A stretch of DNA of 64,000 bases. Origin: Agrobacterium albertimagni AOL15 (GTDB taxonomy: Bacteria > Pseudomonadota > Alphaproteobacteria > Rhizobiales > Rhizobiaceae). The first letter of the stretch is position 1; each line of letters starts with the position of its first letter. Location: positions 124,001 to 188,000 of the forward strand of contig NZ_ALJF01000003.1 of assembly GCF_000300855.1 (NCBI RefSeq), in the 5' to 3' direction. A program made the position numbers and the translations under genes. Below the pieces are notes generated by a model that did not search any database, was not told the origin of the DNA, and saw nothing but the letters and a program-made list of their open reading frames with translations. This document shows, in pieces, positions 1-9,447 of the stretch.

Positions 1-992
1 GCGTCCAGAGCTATATGGACAGCCACGGCCTCGCCTTCCGCCCGCATATCAAGACCCACAAGATCCCGGCCATTGCTGCCGAACAGGTGAAGGCGGGCGC
101 GAAGGGCATCAACTGCCAGAAAATCACAGAGGCCGAGGTCTTCGCCGATCACGGTTTCGAAGATCTACTGATCACCTTCAACATTCTCGGCAGCGAGAAG
201 CACAAGCGTCTCGTCGCCCTCAACACCCGCATTTCCGGCCTGAAGGTCGTCGCGGACAGCGAGGCAACCGTGCGCGGCCTCTCCTGCGCCTTCTCCCAGA
301 CCCGCCCGCTGACCGTCCTCGTCGAATGCGACACGGGCGGCGGACGCTGTGGTGTCCAGAGCCCGGAAGAAGCCATGGCACTCGCCGAGACGATCGCTGC
401 TGCCCCCGGCCTCACTTTCGGCGGCATCCTGACCTACCCCAAGGCAGACACAGAAGAAGCCGTCGAGGCCTTCTTCGCCGCCACGCTTACCGGCCTCTCC
501 GCCCGCGGCATACCCTGCCCGATTGTCTCCAATGGCGGCACGCCCAGCCTTTTCTCTGCGCACAAGGTCACATCTGCGACAGAGCACCGGGCCGGCACCT
601 ATGTCTACAACGATCGCGCCATGGCCCGCTCGGGTCACTGCAGCCTCGACGACTGTGCCATGCACATCCTGGCCACCGTCGTCTCGCGCCCGGCAGACGA
701 TCGCGCCATCCTCGACGCCGGCTCCAAAGCGCTGACCTCGGACCTCCTCGGCTTCTCCGACTACGGCATGATCGTCGAGTACCCGGACGCCGTGATCTCC
801 GGCCTCTCCGAAGAGCATGGCACGGTTGATCTATCGAAGGTAAAGGGACGGCGCCCAGAGATCGGCGAAAAGGTCAGGATAATCCCGAACCACACCTGCG
901 TGGTATCGAACCTCTTCGACATCATGACCTTTCACCGCGACGGGATCGTCACGAGAGTGGAAGAGGTCGCGGCGCGCGGGCTCGTCTGGTAA
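1..992 (+). CDS. D-threonine aldolase / alanine racemase N-terminal-fold protein, 5' truncated by window edge
   Basis: A PLP-dependent fold-type III enzyme of the D-threonine/D-serine aldolase-dehydratase family, which cleaves or dehydrates D-hydroxy-amino acids in the cytoplasm. The reading frame is open to the left edge (first whole codon at base 3), and the segment FRPHIKTHK carries the Lys that normally forms the PLP aldimine near the N-terminus. About 25-40 N-terminal residues are probably missing, since family members run about 360-380 aa. A later SNGGTPS stretch fits the phosphate-binding part of the barrel, and a C-terminal NHTCVVSN segment fits the family's metal-binding His/Cys region. 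I would not treat the internal ATG at base 15 as the true start, because the conserved lysine segment lies too close to it. The exact substrate (D-Thr, D-Ser or 3-hydroxyaspartate) cannot be decided from sequence. Confidence 0.85.
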   Translation, partial: VQSYMDSHGLAFRPHIKTHKIPAIAAEQVKAGAKGINCQKITEAEVFADHGFEDLLITFNILGSEKHKRLVALNTRISGLKVVADSEATVRGLSCAFSQTRPLTVLVECDTGGGRCGVQSPEEAMALAETIAAAPGLTFGGILTYPKADTEEAVEAFFAATLTGLSARGIPCPIVSNGGTPSLFSAHKVTSATEHRAGTYVYNDRAMARSGHCSLDDCAMHILATVVSRPADDRAILDAGSKALTSDLLGFSDYGMIVEYPDAVISGLSEEHGTVDLSKVKGRRPEIGEKVRIIPNHTCVVSNLFDIMTFHRDGIVTRVEEVAARGLVW

Positions 993-1112
993 AACAGCAC
1001 CAAAACGAAGAGCCTGCCTTAGATGGTAGTCAGGGTCACTGCTAGCTTGGCTTTCTCCCTCAGGACACCTGCCATATTGAACGCGTTATGCTTTGAAACG
1101 GTCGTGAATGGA

Positions 1113-1145
1113 GGTAGAATGATAGAATTATAGCTACCTGGGTAG
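1113..1145. promoter_or_regulatory. Candidate vapBC operator (GGTAG/CTACC repeats)
   Basis: Just upstream of vapB, GGTAG occurs at 1113-1117, its complement CTACC at 1134-1138 and GGTAG again at 1141-1145. The last two form the palindrome CTACC-TG-GGTAG. VapBC complexes usually autorepress through such inverted repeats near the start codon. The role is inferred from position and symmetry only. Confidence 0.4.
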
Positions 1146-1159
1146 AACGTGGTCACGAC

Positions 1160-1408
1160 ATGAGTCTCAACATAAAAGATCCCGAAGCACATCGCCTTGC
1201 TCAGGCGATCGCCCTTGCCACGGGGCAGAGCATGAGCCGTGTTGTGACCGATGCTCTGCGCGAGCGGTACGCGCAGCTTGAAAAGCAGAACGGCAAGGCT
1301 TCCGTCGACGAGCTATTGATGATCGCAAACCGGGCCGCAGCGCATCTGAAGCAGCCCTACGCCGATCACGCCGAGCTTCTCTATGACGAAGATGGCCTGC
1401 CGAAATGA
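1160..1408 (+). CDS. vapB: VapB-type antitoxin (Rv0623-like)
   Basis: An 82-residue protein of the type II antitoxin family with a ribbon-helix-helix-like N-terminus: MSLNIKDPEAHRLA followed by ALATGQSMSRVVTDALRERY. It would bind DNA and neutralise the neighbouring PIN-domain toxin through its acidic C-terminal tail (YDEDGLPK). Its stop codon overlaps the toxin start in an ATGA (1405-1408), the usual coupling for vapBC. Length and architecture match the rhizobial VapB family with the Rv0623-type transcription-factor domain. Repeats in front of it are a plausible autoregulatory operator. Confidence 0.9.
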   Translation: MSLNIKDPEAHRLAQAIALATGQSMSRVVTDALRERYAQLEKQNGKASVDELLMIANRAAAHLKQPYADHAELLYDEDGLPK

Positions 1409-1794
1409 TTGTCGACACATCAGCCATGGTGGCGATCTTCTACGGTGAACCGGAGGCTCCCAACTTCACGCGGCTGATCCACGACGCAGCAGTCACGCGG
1501 ACCAGCGTGGCTAACCTTGTCGAGCTATCCATGGTGATCGAAAAGCAACTCGGACCGGAGGGAATGAGGCAGGTCGAGGCTTTCTTCCGCCGCGCGGCAA
1601 TCAGCGTTGAGCCAGTGACGGTCGAGCAAGGCAATCTGGCGCGGCAGGCCTTTCTCGATTTCGGCAAGGGCAGGCATAGAGCTGCACTGAACTTTGGCGA
1701 CTGCTTTGCCTACGCCCTCGCCAAGGATCTCGATGAACCGCTGCTGTTCAAGGGCAAAGACTTCGCGGAGACGGACATTCGTTCGGCAGCGTAG
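1405..1794 (+). CDS. vapC: VapC-type PIN-domain ribonuclease toxin
   Basis: A 129-residue PIN-domain protein, expected to be a Mg-dependent RNase that cleaves tRNA or rRNA when not bound by VapB. The canonical acidic residues are visible: Asp4 in MIVDTSA, a Glu in the NLVELSMV helix, and an Asp in the late motif NFGDCFAYALAK. The motif order and length are normal for VapC, so the toxin looks intact. It overlaps vapB by 4 bp. The cellular target cannot be predicted. Confidence 0.92.
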   Translation: MIVDTSAMVAIFYGEPEAPNFTRLIHDAAVTRTSVANLVELSMVIEKQLGPEGMRQVEAFFRRAAISVEPVTVEQGNLARQAFLDFGKGRHRAALNFGDCFAYALAKDLDEPLLFKGKDFAETDIRSAA

Positions 1795-1838
1795 TGCTGC
1801 GATGAACAGATTCCTGGCCCCAGCATGGAAGGACAAGC

Positions 1839-2273
1839 ATGGCTGAGCACAGTCAGTTGCAGGGTTTCCGCCGGCTGCGCGGCGGCTGCATGTGTGGTGC
1901 GGTGTCCTACGAAATCGCCGACCGTTTCCTCTATGCGATGAACTGCCACTGCTCGAAATGCCGCCGCACGACGGGCTCGGCTTTCAAGCCGATCGCGGGT
2001 GTGGCACCTGAAGATTTCACGATCACATCAGGCAGCGACGCGCTGTTCCGCCACGGCGATCCCAACGGCATTCATGACATGCACTGCCGCACCTGCGGCT
2101 CTCTCGTCTATTCATGGATCGCTGAGAACGGCAACGTGAAGGTCCATGTCCCCATGGGCACGCTCATCGATCCGCCGTCGATGAGGCCCTCAATGCATAT
2201 CTTCGTCGGCTCGAAATCGCCCTGGTACGACATTCTCGACGACCTGGCGCAGTTCGATGGCTTTCCGGATTGA
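1839..2273 (+). CDS. GFA family (CENP-V/GFA domain) zinc protein
   Basis: A 144-residue protein with the glutathione-dependent formaldehyde-activating (GFA) fold. Zinc-binding cysteine clusters appear in family order: GGCMCGAVSYE, then CHCSKCRRT, then CRTCGS. The founding member, Gfa of Paracoccus, was proposed to speed S-hydroxymethylglutathione formation, but most family members have no proven activity, so only the fold assignment is firm. It is monocistronic, with a GC-rich hairpin 40 bp downstream. Confidence 0.88.
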   Translation: MAEHSQLQGFRRLRGGCMCGAVSYEIADRFLYAMNCHCSKCRRTTGSAFKPIAGVAPEDFTITSGSDALFRHGDPNGIHDMHCRTCGSLVYSWIAENGNVKVHVPMGTLIDPPSMRPSMHIFVGSKSPWYDILDDLAQFDGFPD

Positions 2274-2311
2274 AGCAAATGGGCGGAGTCACGCGGGCTT
2301 TCTCGTTGAGT

Positions 2312-2336
2312 CCCGCCGCTTTCTCCGTACGGCGGG
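2312..2336 (+). terminator. Hairpin downstream of the GFA gene, possible terminator
   Basis: CCCGCCG at 2312-2318 pairs with CGGCGGG at 2330-2336 across an 11-base loop. It follows the GFA stop by 39 bp. No clear T-run follows, so it may be a weak terminator or an mRNA-stabilising structure. Confidence 0.35.
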
Positions 2337-2364
2337 GTAGTTCTTCAAGGAGGTGGATCGTCCG

Positions 2365-2502
2365 TCAGGGAATGAGTGCTGCGATTAGATCAGTCTGGCC
2401 GAAGATCAGAACTATTGCCACAACAGCAATGGCAAATGGACCTTTCGCCACCATTTCAGCGGCAGCAATTTTCAAGCGAAATTCATTCTCAGGTTCTTTC
2501 AT
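2365..2502 (-). CDS. Candidate 45-residue single-pass membrane protein
   Basis: A short reading frame in the 458-bp gap between the GFA gene and the sugar transporter. It begins MKEPENEFRLKIAAAEMVAK and continues with a strongly hydrophobic segment (about residues 21-35, AIAVVAIVLIFG) before ending in LIAALIP. A charged N-terminus followed by one membrane helix is typical of real small membrane proteins. A weak AAAGG lies about 7 bases before the ATG. I recognise no family. The plus-strand frame across the same bases has no protein-like features. Confidence 0.35.
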   Translation of the reverse strand: MKEPENEFRLKIAAAEMVAKGPFAIAVVAIVLIFGQTDLIAALIP

Positions 2503-2671
2503 TCGGAGCCTTTCATTGGACCTTAAGGCATCGAGTCATTCGATGACGCTTAAATGTCCCCGACCGGACAGTGGAAAAGCAAGAGGCTCCAAGGTTTTCC
2601 ACGTTCGTCCCTAACGCGCACGCTGACGTAACCGTCGCAGGACACTTCATAGACAAGCTCACGCCCCTAAC

Positions 2672-2697
2672 AAAAAAGGTCCGCCCGAAGGCGGACC
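2672..2697 (-). terminator. Rho-independent terminator of the sugar ABC operon
   Basis: On the minus strand GGTCCGCC-TTCG-GGCGGACC is followed directly by six T. The 8-bp perfect stem with a UUCG tetraloop sits 35 bp after the stop of the ATPase gene, the last of the leftward operon. Confidence 0.9.
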
Positions 2698-2731
2698 AGG
2701 GGATTGGCCTTTGGCATGGCCGGGAGGAACT

Positions 2732-3862
<1,131 letters not shown>

Positions 3863-3918
3863 GACCCTCAGTCTCCATTGCCGTTCCCTCAAGGACCGGC
3901 CAAATCCGCTTGATGAAA

Positions 3919-3944
3919 TCCGCGGGCCGATCCCGGCCCGCGGA
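3919..3944 (-). terminator. Intercistronic hairpin between binding-protein and ATPase genes
   Basis: An 11-bp stem (3919-3929 with 3934-3944, four-base loop) lies immediately after the solute-binding-protein gene on the minus strand. No T-run follows. Such hairpins usually stabilise the upstream binding-protein mRNA or partly attenuate the downstream ATPase. Confidence 0.6.
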
Positions 3945-3961
3945 GCCTCAGTTGCCCGAGA

Positions 3962-5182
3962 TTACTTGTACTGCTCGAGATCGGCAGCAGCCTTCTTCAG
4001 CGCGTCAGCAGGCTCAGCCTTGCCGGTAACGACAGACTGGACCAATTCGATCATGACGTTCTGGAAGCCCTTGTAATCGGTGAAGAGCGGCTCCGGACCA
4101 CCATATTCGATGCCGTCGATGAACGGCTTCCAGAACGGCTCATTGGCGACGAACTGGTCGACAACAGCACCCGGACGCAGCGGGGTGAGGCCAGCGCCGC
4201 CCTGCAGCTCGTATTCATGCTGGATATCGGTTGAGGTGATGTACTTGGCGAACTCGATCGCCTTTTCCTCGACGCCCGAACCCGAGAAGATCGCGAGGCT
4301 GTCGGTGATCAGCAGTGTGCCTTCACCCTGGGCCGACGGACCGCGCGGCAGCGGGGCAACACCCCAATTGATCTGGGTGTCCTTGAGGCGATAGGCAGCG
4401 CCCGAACCGGCCTGGATCATGCCGACCTTGCCGTCGAGGAAGATGGCGCGGATTTCGTTCTGCTCATAGGCAGTCGCACCTTCGACGGAGTAAGGCGTGA
4501 TGTCCTTGTAGGCCTGGAGGGCGGCGAGAACTTCCGGGCTGTCGATGACGATGTCGTCGCCGTCGATGACCTTGCCGTTGTTCGTGTAAACCCAGTGCAT
4601 GAACTGGTGCATCGTGTTGTCGAAGGTCTTGGCCGGCAGACCGTAACCGGCGATGCCGGTCTTTTCCTTGATCTGCTTGGCAAACTCGATTTCTTCGGCC
4701 CAGGTCTTCGGCGGGGTTTCCGGGTCGAGGCCGGCCTGCTTGAAGAGGTCCTTGTTCCAGTAGAGCGCCTTGGTCGAGAAGGCGATCGGAACGCCCCACT
4801 GCGTGTCGTCAAACGTGACGGTGTCGACGATGTTCGGGTAGTAGGAGGCCTTCTCCTCATCCGTCATCGGAACCGGAACGATCAACTCGTTCTGGGCGAA
4901 TTCCTTCAGCGTGCGCGAGCCAACATAGGCCATGGCAACCGGCGTGCCTGCGACGGCGAGCGTGGTCGCCTTATCCTGGCACTGCTCCCAGCCGACGACT
5001 TCTGGCTTGACCTTCCAGCCTTCGTTCTTGCCTTCCCATTCGGCGATATACTTCTGATGGATCGGATCGATCACATCACCGCAATAGATCCAGCTGATTT
5101 CCTGGTCCGCGGCAAGCGTGGTGAGCGCCGAGCTTGCGAGCAGGGCAAACGAGCCTGCGAGCATGGTCAGTTTTCTTGTCAT
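3962..5182 (-). CDS. Sugar ABC transporter substrate-binding protein
   Basis: A 406-residue periplasmic binding protein of the extracellular solute-binding family 1. It starts MTRKLTMLAGSFALLASSAL, a clear Sec signal peptide with likely cleavage after TLAA, and has AGGGGAA about 7 bases upstream of the ATG at 5182. The open frame continues far upstream through the neighbouring permease, but that part is not coding. The mature protein has CUT1-type features, including a TWAEEIEFAKQIKEKTG segment and alternating lobes. Co-transcription with two permeases and an ATPase, and the facing nagA/nagK-type genes, suggest an amino sugar (GlcNAc, chitooligosaccharide) or a related hexose as ligand. This is inference from context. 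Confidence 0.92.
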   Translation of the reverse strand: MTRKLTMLAGSFALLASSALTTLAADQEISWIYCGDVIDPIHQKYIAEWEGKNEGWKVKPEVVGWEQCQDKATTLAVAGTPVAMAYVGSRTLKEFAQNELIVPVPMTDEEKASYYPNIVDTVTFDDTQWGVPIAFSTKALYWNKDLFKQAGLDPETPPKTWAEEIEFAKQIKEKTGIAGYGLPAKTFDNTMHQFMHWVYTNNGKVIDGDDIVIDSPEVLAALQAYKDITPYSVEGATAYEQNEIRAIFLDGKVGMIQAGSGAAYRLKDTQINWGVAPLPRGPSAQGEGTLLITDSLAIFSGSGVEEKAIEFAKYITSTDIQHEYELQGGAGLTPLRPGAVVDQFVANEPFWKPFIDGIEYGGPEPLFTDYKGFQNVMIELVQSVVTGKAEPADALKKAAADLEQYK

Positions 5183-5247
5183 CGGTAGTTCCCCTTTGTT
5201 GACAGGTTGAAAGCGTCCGGTTGGCCCGAATTTTTGTTTGGCAGCCT

Positions 5248-6108
5248 CTATTTCACAGCACCAGCGGTCAGCCCGCTGACGAGGTAGCGCTGCAGGAAGA
5301 AGATCACGATCATGGCGGGCGCGATGCCGACGAAGCTCGCCGCCATCAGCTCGTTCCAAATGACCTCCTGCCGCCCGAAATAGGCAAACAGCCCGATCGG
5401 CAGCGGCATGTATTCGGTCTTGGAGTTGAAGGTCAGCGCGAAAATGAACTGCTGGGCGTAGGCGCAAATGAAGGTGGTGATGGCAACGACCGCGATCCCC
5501 GGCATGGCGAGCGGCAAGACGACACGGCGGAAGGTGTAGAAATAGCTGGCCCCATCGACATAGGCCGCCTCTTCGAGCTCCCGAGGGATGCGCATCATGT
5601 AGGTGCGCAGGAGCCAGATGGCGGTCGGAATGAGGAAGGCCACGCCAGGCACGATCATGGCGAAGTAAGTGTTGAGTACGCCCATCGTCCGCATCAGTCG
5701 GAAGAGCGGAATGAGCAGGACCGCACCCGAGAACATATTGACCGCGAGAAACGCTCCGAGCAGCTGGCCACGGCCTTTGAACTCGAAACGAGCGAAGGCA
5801 TAGGAAGCCGGCACCACGAGCAGAAGCACGATGAGCGTCGCAATCGTCGAGATGAAGAACGAGTTGAAGATGTAGCGGGCAAAGCCCGGCACGCTGTCCC
5901 ACATCGTGAAGTAAGCATCGAACGAGCCGTTTTCCGGCCAGAAGCGATAGGGTGAAGAGAAGAGCTGGCTGAGCGGCTTCAGCGACACCAGGAAACCTTC
6001 GACGAAGGGCGCAAGCACGAAAGTCAGGAAGAGCGCGATGCCCGCATAGATGCCGACCAGTTCATACCAGCGATAGCGGTTGATCAGGGCTGTCTTGTCG
6101 TAGCTCAT
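5248..6108 (-). CDS. Sugar ABC transporter permease (MalG type)
   Basis: A 286-residue inner-membrane permease of the CUT1 MalG branch with about six transmembrane segments. The cytoplasmic EAA loop reads ELEEAAYVDGASYFYTFRRVVLPLAMPG, the coupling site for the ATPase; here I split it as ELEEAAYVDGA followed by RRVVLPLAMPG. The start MSYDKTALINRYRW at 6108 overlaps the stop of the first permease by 4 bp (ATGA), so the pair is translationally coupled. The substrate specificity is set by the binding protein. Confidence 0.92.
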   Translation of the reverse strand: MSYDKTALINRYRWYELVGIYAGIALFLTFVLAPFVEGFLVSLKPLSQLFSSPYRFWPENGSFDAYFTMWDSVPGFARYIFNSFFISTIATLIVLLLVVPASYAFARFEFKGRGQLLGAFLAVNMFSGAVLLIPLFRLMRTMGVLNTYFAMIVPGVAFLIPTAIWLLRTYMMRIPRELEEAAYVDGASYFYTFRRVVLPLAMPGIAVVAITTFICAYAQQFIFALTFNSKTEYMPLPIGLFAYFGRQEVIWNELMAASFVGIAPAMIVIFFLQRYLVSGLTAGAVK

Positions 6109-6989
6109 CGAGCATGCTCCTGCGAAAGACGGCTGGTCACGCGGAAATAGGCGACACAGAAGATCGACAGGAAGATGCAGATCAGAACCGCGCGGGCTGC
6201 CCCCTCGCCGTACTTCTTCGAGCCGATCGCCGTGTGATAGGTGTCGATGATCATGGTGGTGGTTTCGCCGCTCGGCCCACCACGCGTCAGGATCCAGATG
6301 ATGTCGAAGGAATTGAAGGTCGAGATCAGCGAAATCATCGACATGGTGATCATCGCGGGCAGGATCAGCGGCAGGGTAATGCGGCGGAAGCGGTAGAAGC
6401 GTCCAGCACCATCGGTCCATGCGGCCTCGTACAGATCCTGCGGGATCGCCTGCATGGCAGCCAGCATGTAGAGCGTCACCATCGGCACGCCGATCCACAC
6501 ATCGGTGAAGATCGTTGCCCAGAAGGCGGTGGAGCCATAGGCGAGGAATGCCACCGGACCGTCGACCACGCCTGTACGCTGCAGGACGCCGGAGATCATG
6601 CCGAACTGGCCGTTATACATCCAGCCCCACATGAAGATGCCGATCGCCATCGGTACGATCCAAGGCGGCATGGTGAGCACACGGAAGAGCGTGCGACCGG
6701 GCACGGCCGTATTCAGCATCGCTGCCCCGAAGGTGCCGATGATCATCTTGATCGACACCGAGAAGAAGGTCCAGATGAAGGTCCTGACGATGACGGTGGC
6801 AAACGTGTCGTTGAAGATCTTCTCGTAGTTGACCCAGCCGACCCAGTTCGTCGTCTTGCGGAGCGACGCATCGGTGAAGGAGAGAATGAAGGTATCGACA
6901 AGCGGATAGGCGACGATGGCGGTGATATAGAGAAGAGCCGGCGCGATCAGCAGCCAGGCGAAGATGATGGCGCTTTGGCGAGCTTGCAT
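6105..6989 (-). CDS. Sugar ABC transporter permease (MalF type)
   Basis: A 294-residue permease with six predicted membrane helices, of the MalF/UgpA branch. Its EAA loop reads DLYEAAWTDGAGRFYRF followed by ITLPLILPA. It starts at 6989, 12 bp after the oxidoreductase gene, and its end overlaps the second permease by 4 bp, showing one operon. It forms the heterodimeric channel with that partner. Confidence 0.92.
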   Translation of the reverse strand: MQARQSAIIFAWLLIAPALLYITAIVAYPLVDTFILSFTDASLRKTTNWVGWVNYEKIFNDTFATVIVRTFIWTFFSVSIKMIIGTFGAAMLNTAVPGRTLFRVLTMPPWIVPMAIGIFMWGWMYNGQFGMISGVLQRTGVVDGPVAFLAYGSTAFWATIFTDVWIGVPMVTLYMLAAMQAIPQDLYEAAWTDGAGRFYRFRRITLPLILPAMITMSMISLISTFNSFDIIWILTRGGPSGETTTMIIDTYHTAIGSKKYGEGAARAVLICIFLSIFCVAYFRVTSRLSQEHAR

Positions 6990-7001
6990 CCGACCGCTCC
7001 T

Positions 7002-8186
7002 TCAAGCCGACCGAACGCGGGATGAGGTGTCCGACGCGCCGTGCAGGCAGGCATCGAACTTCTCCCAGACCGACTTCAGGTCCACAACCTTGCGCCCGAG
7101 ACGTGCCTCGTCCATGGCAAGCGCGAGAATGCCCGCTTCCAGCGCATCGATTGCGGATACGGGCTGCTTGGCACCCGTCTGGACGAAGGCGATGACATCT
7201 TCGGCCATCTGCTCGTCGGCGCCGTAATGCTGCGAAAGCGCAGATGGCGCCTTGTAGGTATTGGCGATGACCTTCTCGTTGGTGCGCGCGTCATGCACAT
7301 CCATGAAACCGCGGACGAAATCGCCTTCTGCCATGCCCTTCGAACCGATCACGCAGAAGCGGCGGAATTCGTCGGGCACATTGAGATTGGTATGGAAGGT
7401 CATCGACACGCCGTTCTCGTATTCGACGATCGCGGTCTGGAAATCGATGATGTCGCCATCGCTGTCGAACACCTTGTCGGAGCCCTGCCAGCCACTCGGC
7501 TTGCGGTGATAGACGTTGAGATCGTTGACGCCGGAAGCCTCGGGCGCATTTTCCGGCACGAAGCTCTTGCGGCCGCCGAAGCTTGCAACGAAGCGCGGGC
7601 GGGCACCGACGACACCATTGTAGAGATCAAGGTCGTGGCAGCACTTTTCCAGCATGAAGCCGCCGGCATAACGACCATAACGGCGCCAGTCGCGCATGAA
7701 AAAAGCGCCGTGATAGGGCTGGATATGCTCCGACGCCTCGATCGAGACGACATTGCCGAGCCGCCCCTCTTCCTGCGCCTTGCGCAGATCACGATAGAGC
7801 GGGGAATAACGCAGCACGAGACCGACCAGCAGGCGATCATGGCCGTATGTGTTGAGCAGAGAGGCAAGCGCATAGCTTTCCTCGATGCTGGTGACGATTG
7901 GCTTTTCGGTAAAGACGGTAAGGCCCGCTTCGAGGCCCGTCCGGATATGGTCGAGATGCAGGTGGTTCGGCGAACCGATCATCAGAAGATCGAAAGCCTC
8001 GCCGGCGATCAGAGCCTCGGGCGTCTCATAGGCCTTGCCGGGAGAGATACCATGCTCGTCGAGCGTCGCCATGCCGGCTGGCGCCGGATCGACATAACCA
8101 ACGATCTCGAAAGTCGGGTCGATCTCCTTGAACACCCGACCCAGATATCCAAGACGGAATCCGAGTCCGATAATGGCGACCTTCAT
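7002..8186 (-). CDS. Gfo/Idh/MocA family oxidoreductase
   Basis: A 394-residue NAD(P)-dependent sugar dehydrogenase-like protein. The N-terminal Rossmann fold begins MKVAIIGLGFRLGYLG, and the family EKP motif is present in VFTEKPIVTS, followed by the alpha/beta substrate domain (SEHIQPYHGAFFM, then GGFMLEKCCHDLD, where the conserved Lys/His pair would lie). It leads the leftward operon, upstream of the transporter, so it probably oxidises or epimerises the imported sugar. The exact substrate is not evident. It is divergently transcribed from the GntR regulator across a 482-bp control region. Confidence 0.88.
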   Translation of the reverse strand: MKVAIIGLGFRLGYLGRVFKEIDPTFEIVGYVDPAPAGMATLDEHGISPGKAYETPEALIAGEAFDLLMIGSPNHLHLDHIRTGLEAGLTVFTEKPIVTSIEESYALASLLNTYGHDRLLVGLVLRYSPLYRDLRKAQEEGRLGNVVSIEASEHIQPYHGAFFMRDWRRYGRYAGGFMLEKCCHDLDLYNGVVGARPRFVASFGGRKSFVPENAPEASGVNDLNVYHRKPSGWQGSDKVFDSDGDIIDFQTAIVEYENGVSMTFHTNLNVPDEFRRFCVIGSKGMAEGDFVRGFMDVHDARTNEKVIANTYKAPSALSQHYGADEQMAEDVIAFVQTGAKQPVSAIDALEAGILALAMDEARLGRKVVDLKSVWEKFDACLHGASDTSSRVRSA

Positions 8187-8668
8187 GATGCATTCCCCTG
8201 GTTTCGTAATTATTTTTCGCAGACTGCGTCAAAAATCCAACATCGTCAACACAGGAAGCGGAATTCCCACGCCAGATGAAAATGGTTTTCACATCAGTCG
8301 TCGATATTGGATGAGGAGCGAAAAATCACCATCCTCCAGTGCCGCACATTTCAGCTTCTCGGCAAAAGGAAAGGCTTTTTGATTGGCCCCTCTCCAATCG
8401 TTAATTTAAGATACCAAAACTAGTCCAATCGTAAAGCCAGAACCCTCAGAATCTGAGGATAAATCTTGCAAACGGCTGTTTTGGCGATGAAATTTCTGCG
8501 CCCCCCCATCATTGAACATGCTCTTTTCAAAACCATTTGCGAAATAGGTTTCTGGTTGGTATTGTTTTTGGAAAGACCAGCGGGGGACGGAAACATGCCG
8601 AGGTTGATGACGGGTTGCACATCGCCCCTCCGCTTGCGGCCGATCGACCACAAGGCCAGAGGAACCGC
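8187..8668. promoter_or_regulatory. Divergent control region with TCCAATCGT direct repeats
   Basis: This 482-bp non-coding stretch separates the leftward sugar operon from the rightward gntR-nagA operon and should hold both promoters. TCCAATCGT occurs twice, at 8393-8401 and 8424-8432, exactly 31 bp apart (about three helical turns), and GATTGG at 8381-8386 makes an inverted pair with the first copy. These are candidate operators for the adjacent GntR protein. Short ORFs on both strands here look non-coding. Confidence 0.45.
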
Positions 8669-9436
8669 ATGAGCACGCCCCTTCCCCTGGAACAGCTTCA
8701 ATCGGTTCGCGGCGGTCCGCTTTACGTCAAGCTCCGCAAGATGATCGAGGATGCCGTAGCCTCCGGTCGCCTCAAGCATGGCGACGCGCTGCCGGCGGAA
8801 CGCGACATCGCAGAAGCGGCCGAGATCAGTCGCGTGACGGTACGCAAGGCGATCGACGAACTGGTGGAAGAAGGCCTGCTCGTCCGCCGACGCGGCTCCG
8901 GCACATTCGTCGTAAAACCCGTCCCGCGCATGCAGCAGCCTCTCAGCCAGCTGACCTCCTTTACCGAAGACATGCGCCGGCGCGGCATGGTCGCAGGTTC
9001 CCGCTGGCTGAGCCGCGGGCTGTTTTATCCAACGGCGGAGGAAACCATGATGCTCGGTCTCGTCGGCGGCGCGCGCGTGGCACGCATCGATCGTTTGAGA
9101 ACCGCCAACGACATGCCGATCGCGCTTGAACGGACCAGCCTGCCGGACGATCTGCTGCCGGATCCGGATAAGATTGAGGACTCACTTTATCTCTGCCTGC
9201 TCGATGCCGGCATCCGGCCCGTCCGTGCCAACCAGCGCATTTCGGCCGTCCTGCTCAAGGACGAGGAAACCAAGCTGCTCGGCGTGCCACCCGGATCGGC
9301 TGCATTGTCGGTGCAGCGCATCGCCTATCTCGAAACCGGCCGCGTGATGGAAATGTCGCGCGCGCTTTATCGCAGCGACGCCTATGACCTGGTCGCCGAA
9401 CTCGGCATCGGCTCGCCCATGAAGCCTCAAGACTGA
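8669..9436 (+). CDS. GntR family regulator, HutC/NagR type (UTRA domain)
   Basis: A 255-residue repressor: an N-terminal winged helix (LPAERDIAEAAEISRVTVRKA, written here as LPAERDIAEA then ISRVTVRKAIDELVE) and a C-terminal UTRA effector domain. HutC-subfamily members next to nag genes usually bind GlcNAc-6-P or GlcN-6-P. I chose the ATG at 8669 because AGAGGA lies 5-6 bases upstream and the winged helix starts about 20 residues in; the longer open frame to 8537 adds non-conserved sequence in the control region. It heads the operon for amino-sugar breakdown and faces the transporter operon, so it probably controls both. Confidence 0.9.
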   Translation: MSTPLPLEQLQSVRGGPLYVKLRKMIEDAVASGRLKHGDALPAERDIAEAAEISRVTVRKAIDELVEEGLLVRRRGSGTFVVKPVPRMQQPLSQLTSFTEDMRRRGMVAGSRWLSRGLFYPTAEETMMLGLVGGARVARIDRLRTANDMPIALERTSLPDDLLPDPDKIEDSLYLCLLDAGIRPVRANQRISAVLLKDEETKLLGVPPGSAALSVQRIAYLETGRVMEMSRALYRSDAYDLVAELGIGSPMKPQD

Positions 9437-9447
9437 AAGTTTGCCCG

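Noticed and set aside
165..818. Long minus-strand frame opposite the D-threonine aldolase-like gene
   Set aside because: It mirrors codon positions of the real gene in high-GC DNA and has no recognisable protein features.
2270..2614. 114-codon plus-strand frame after the GFA gene
   Set aside because: No ribosome site, no family resemblance, and it runs through a hairpin; the minus-strand small frame is more protein-like.
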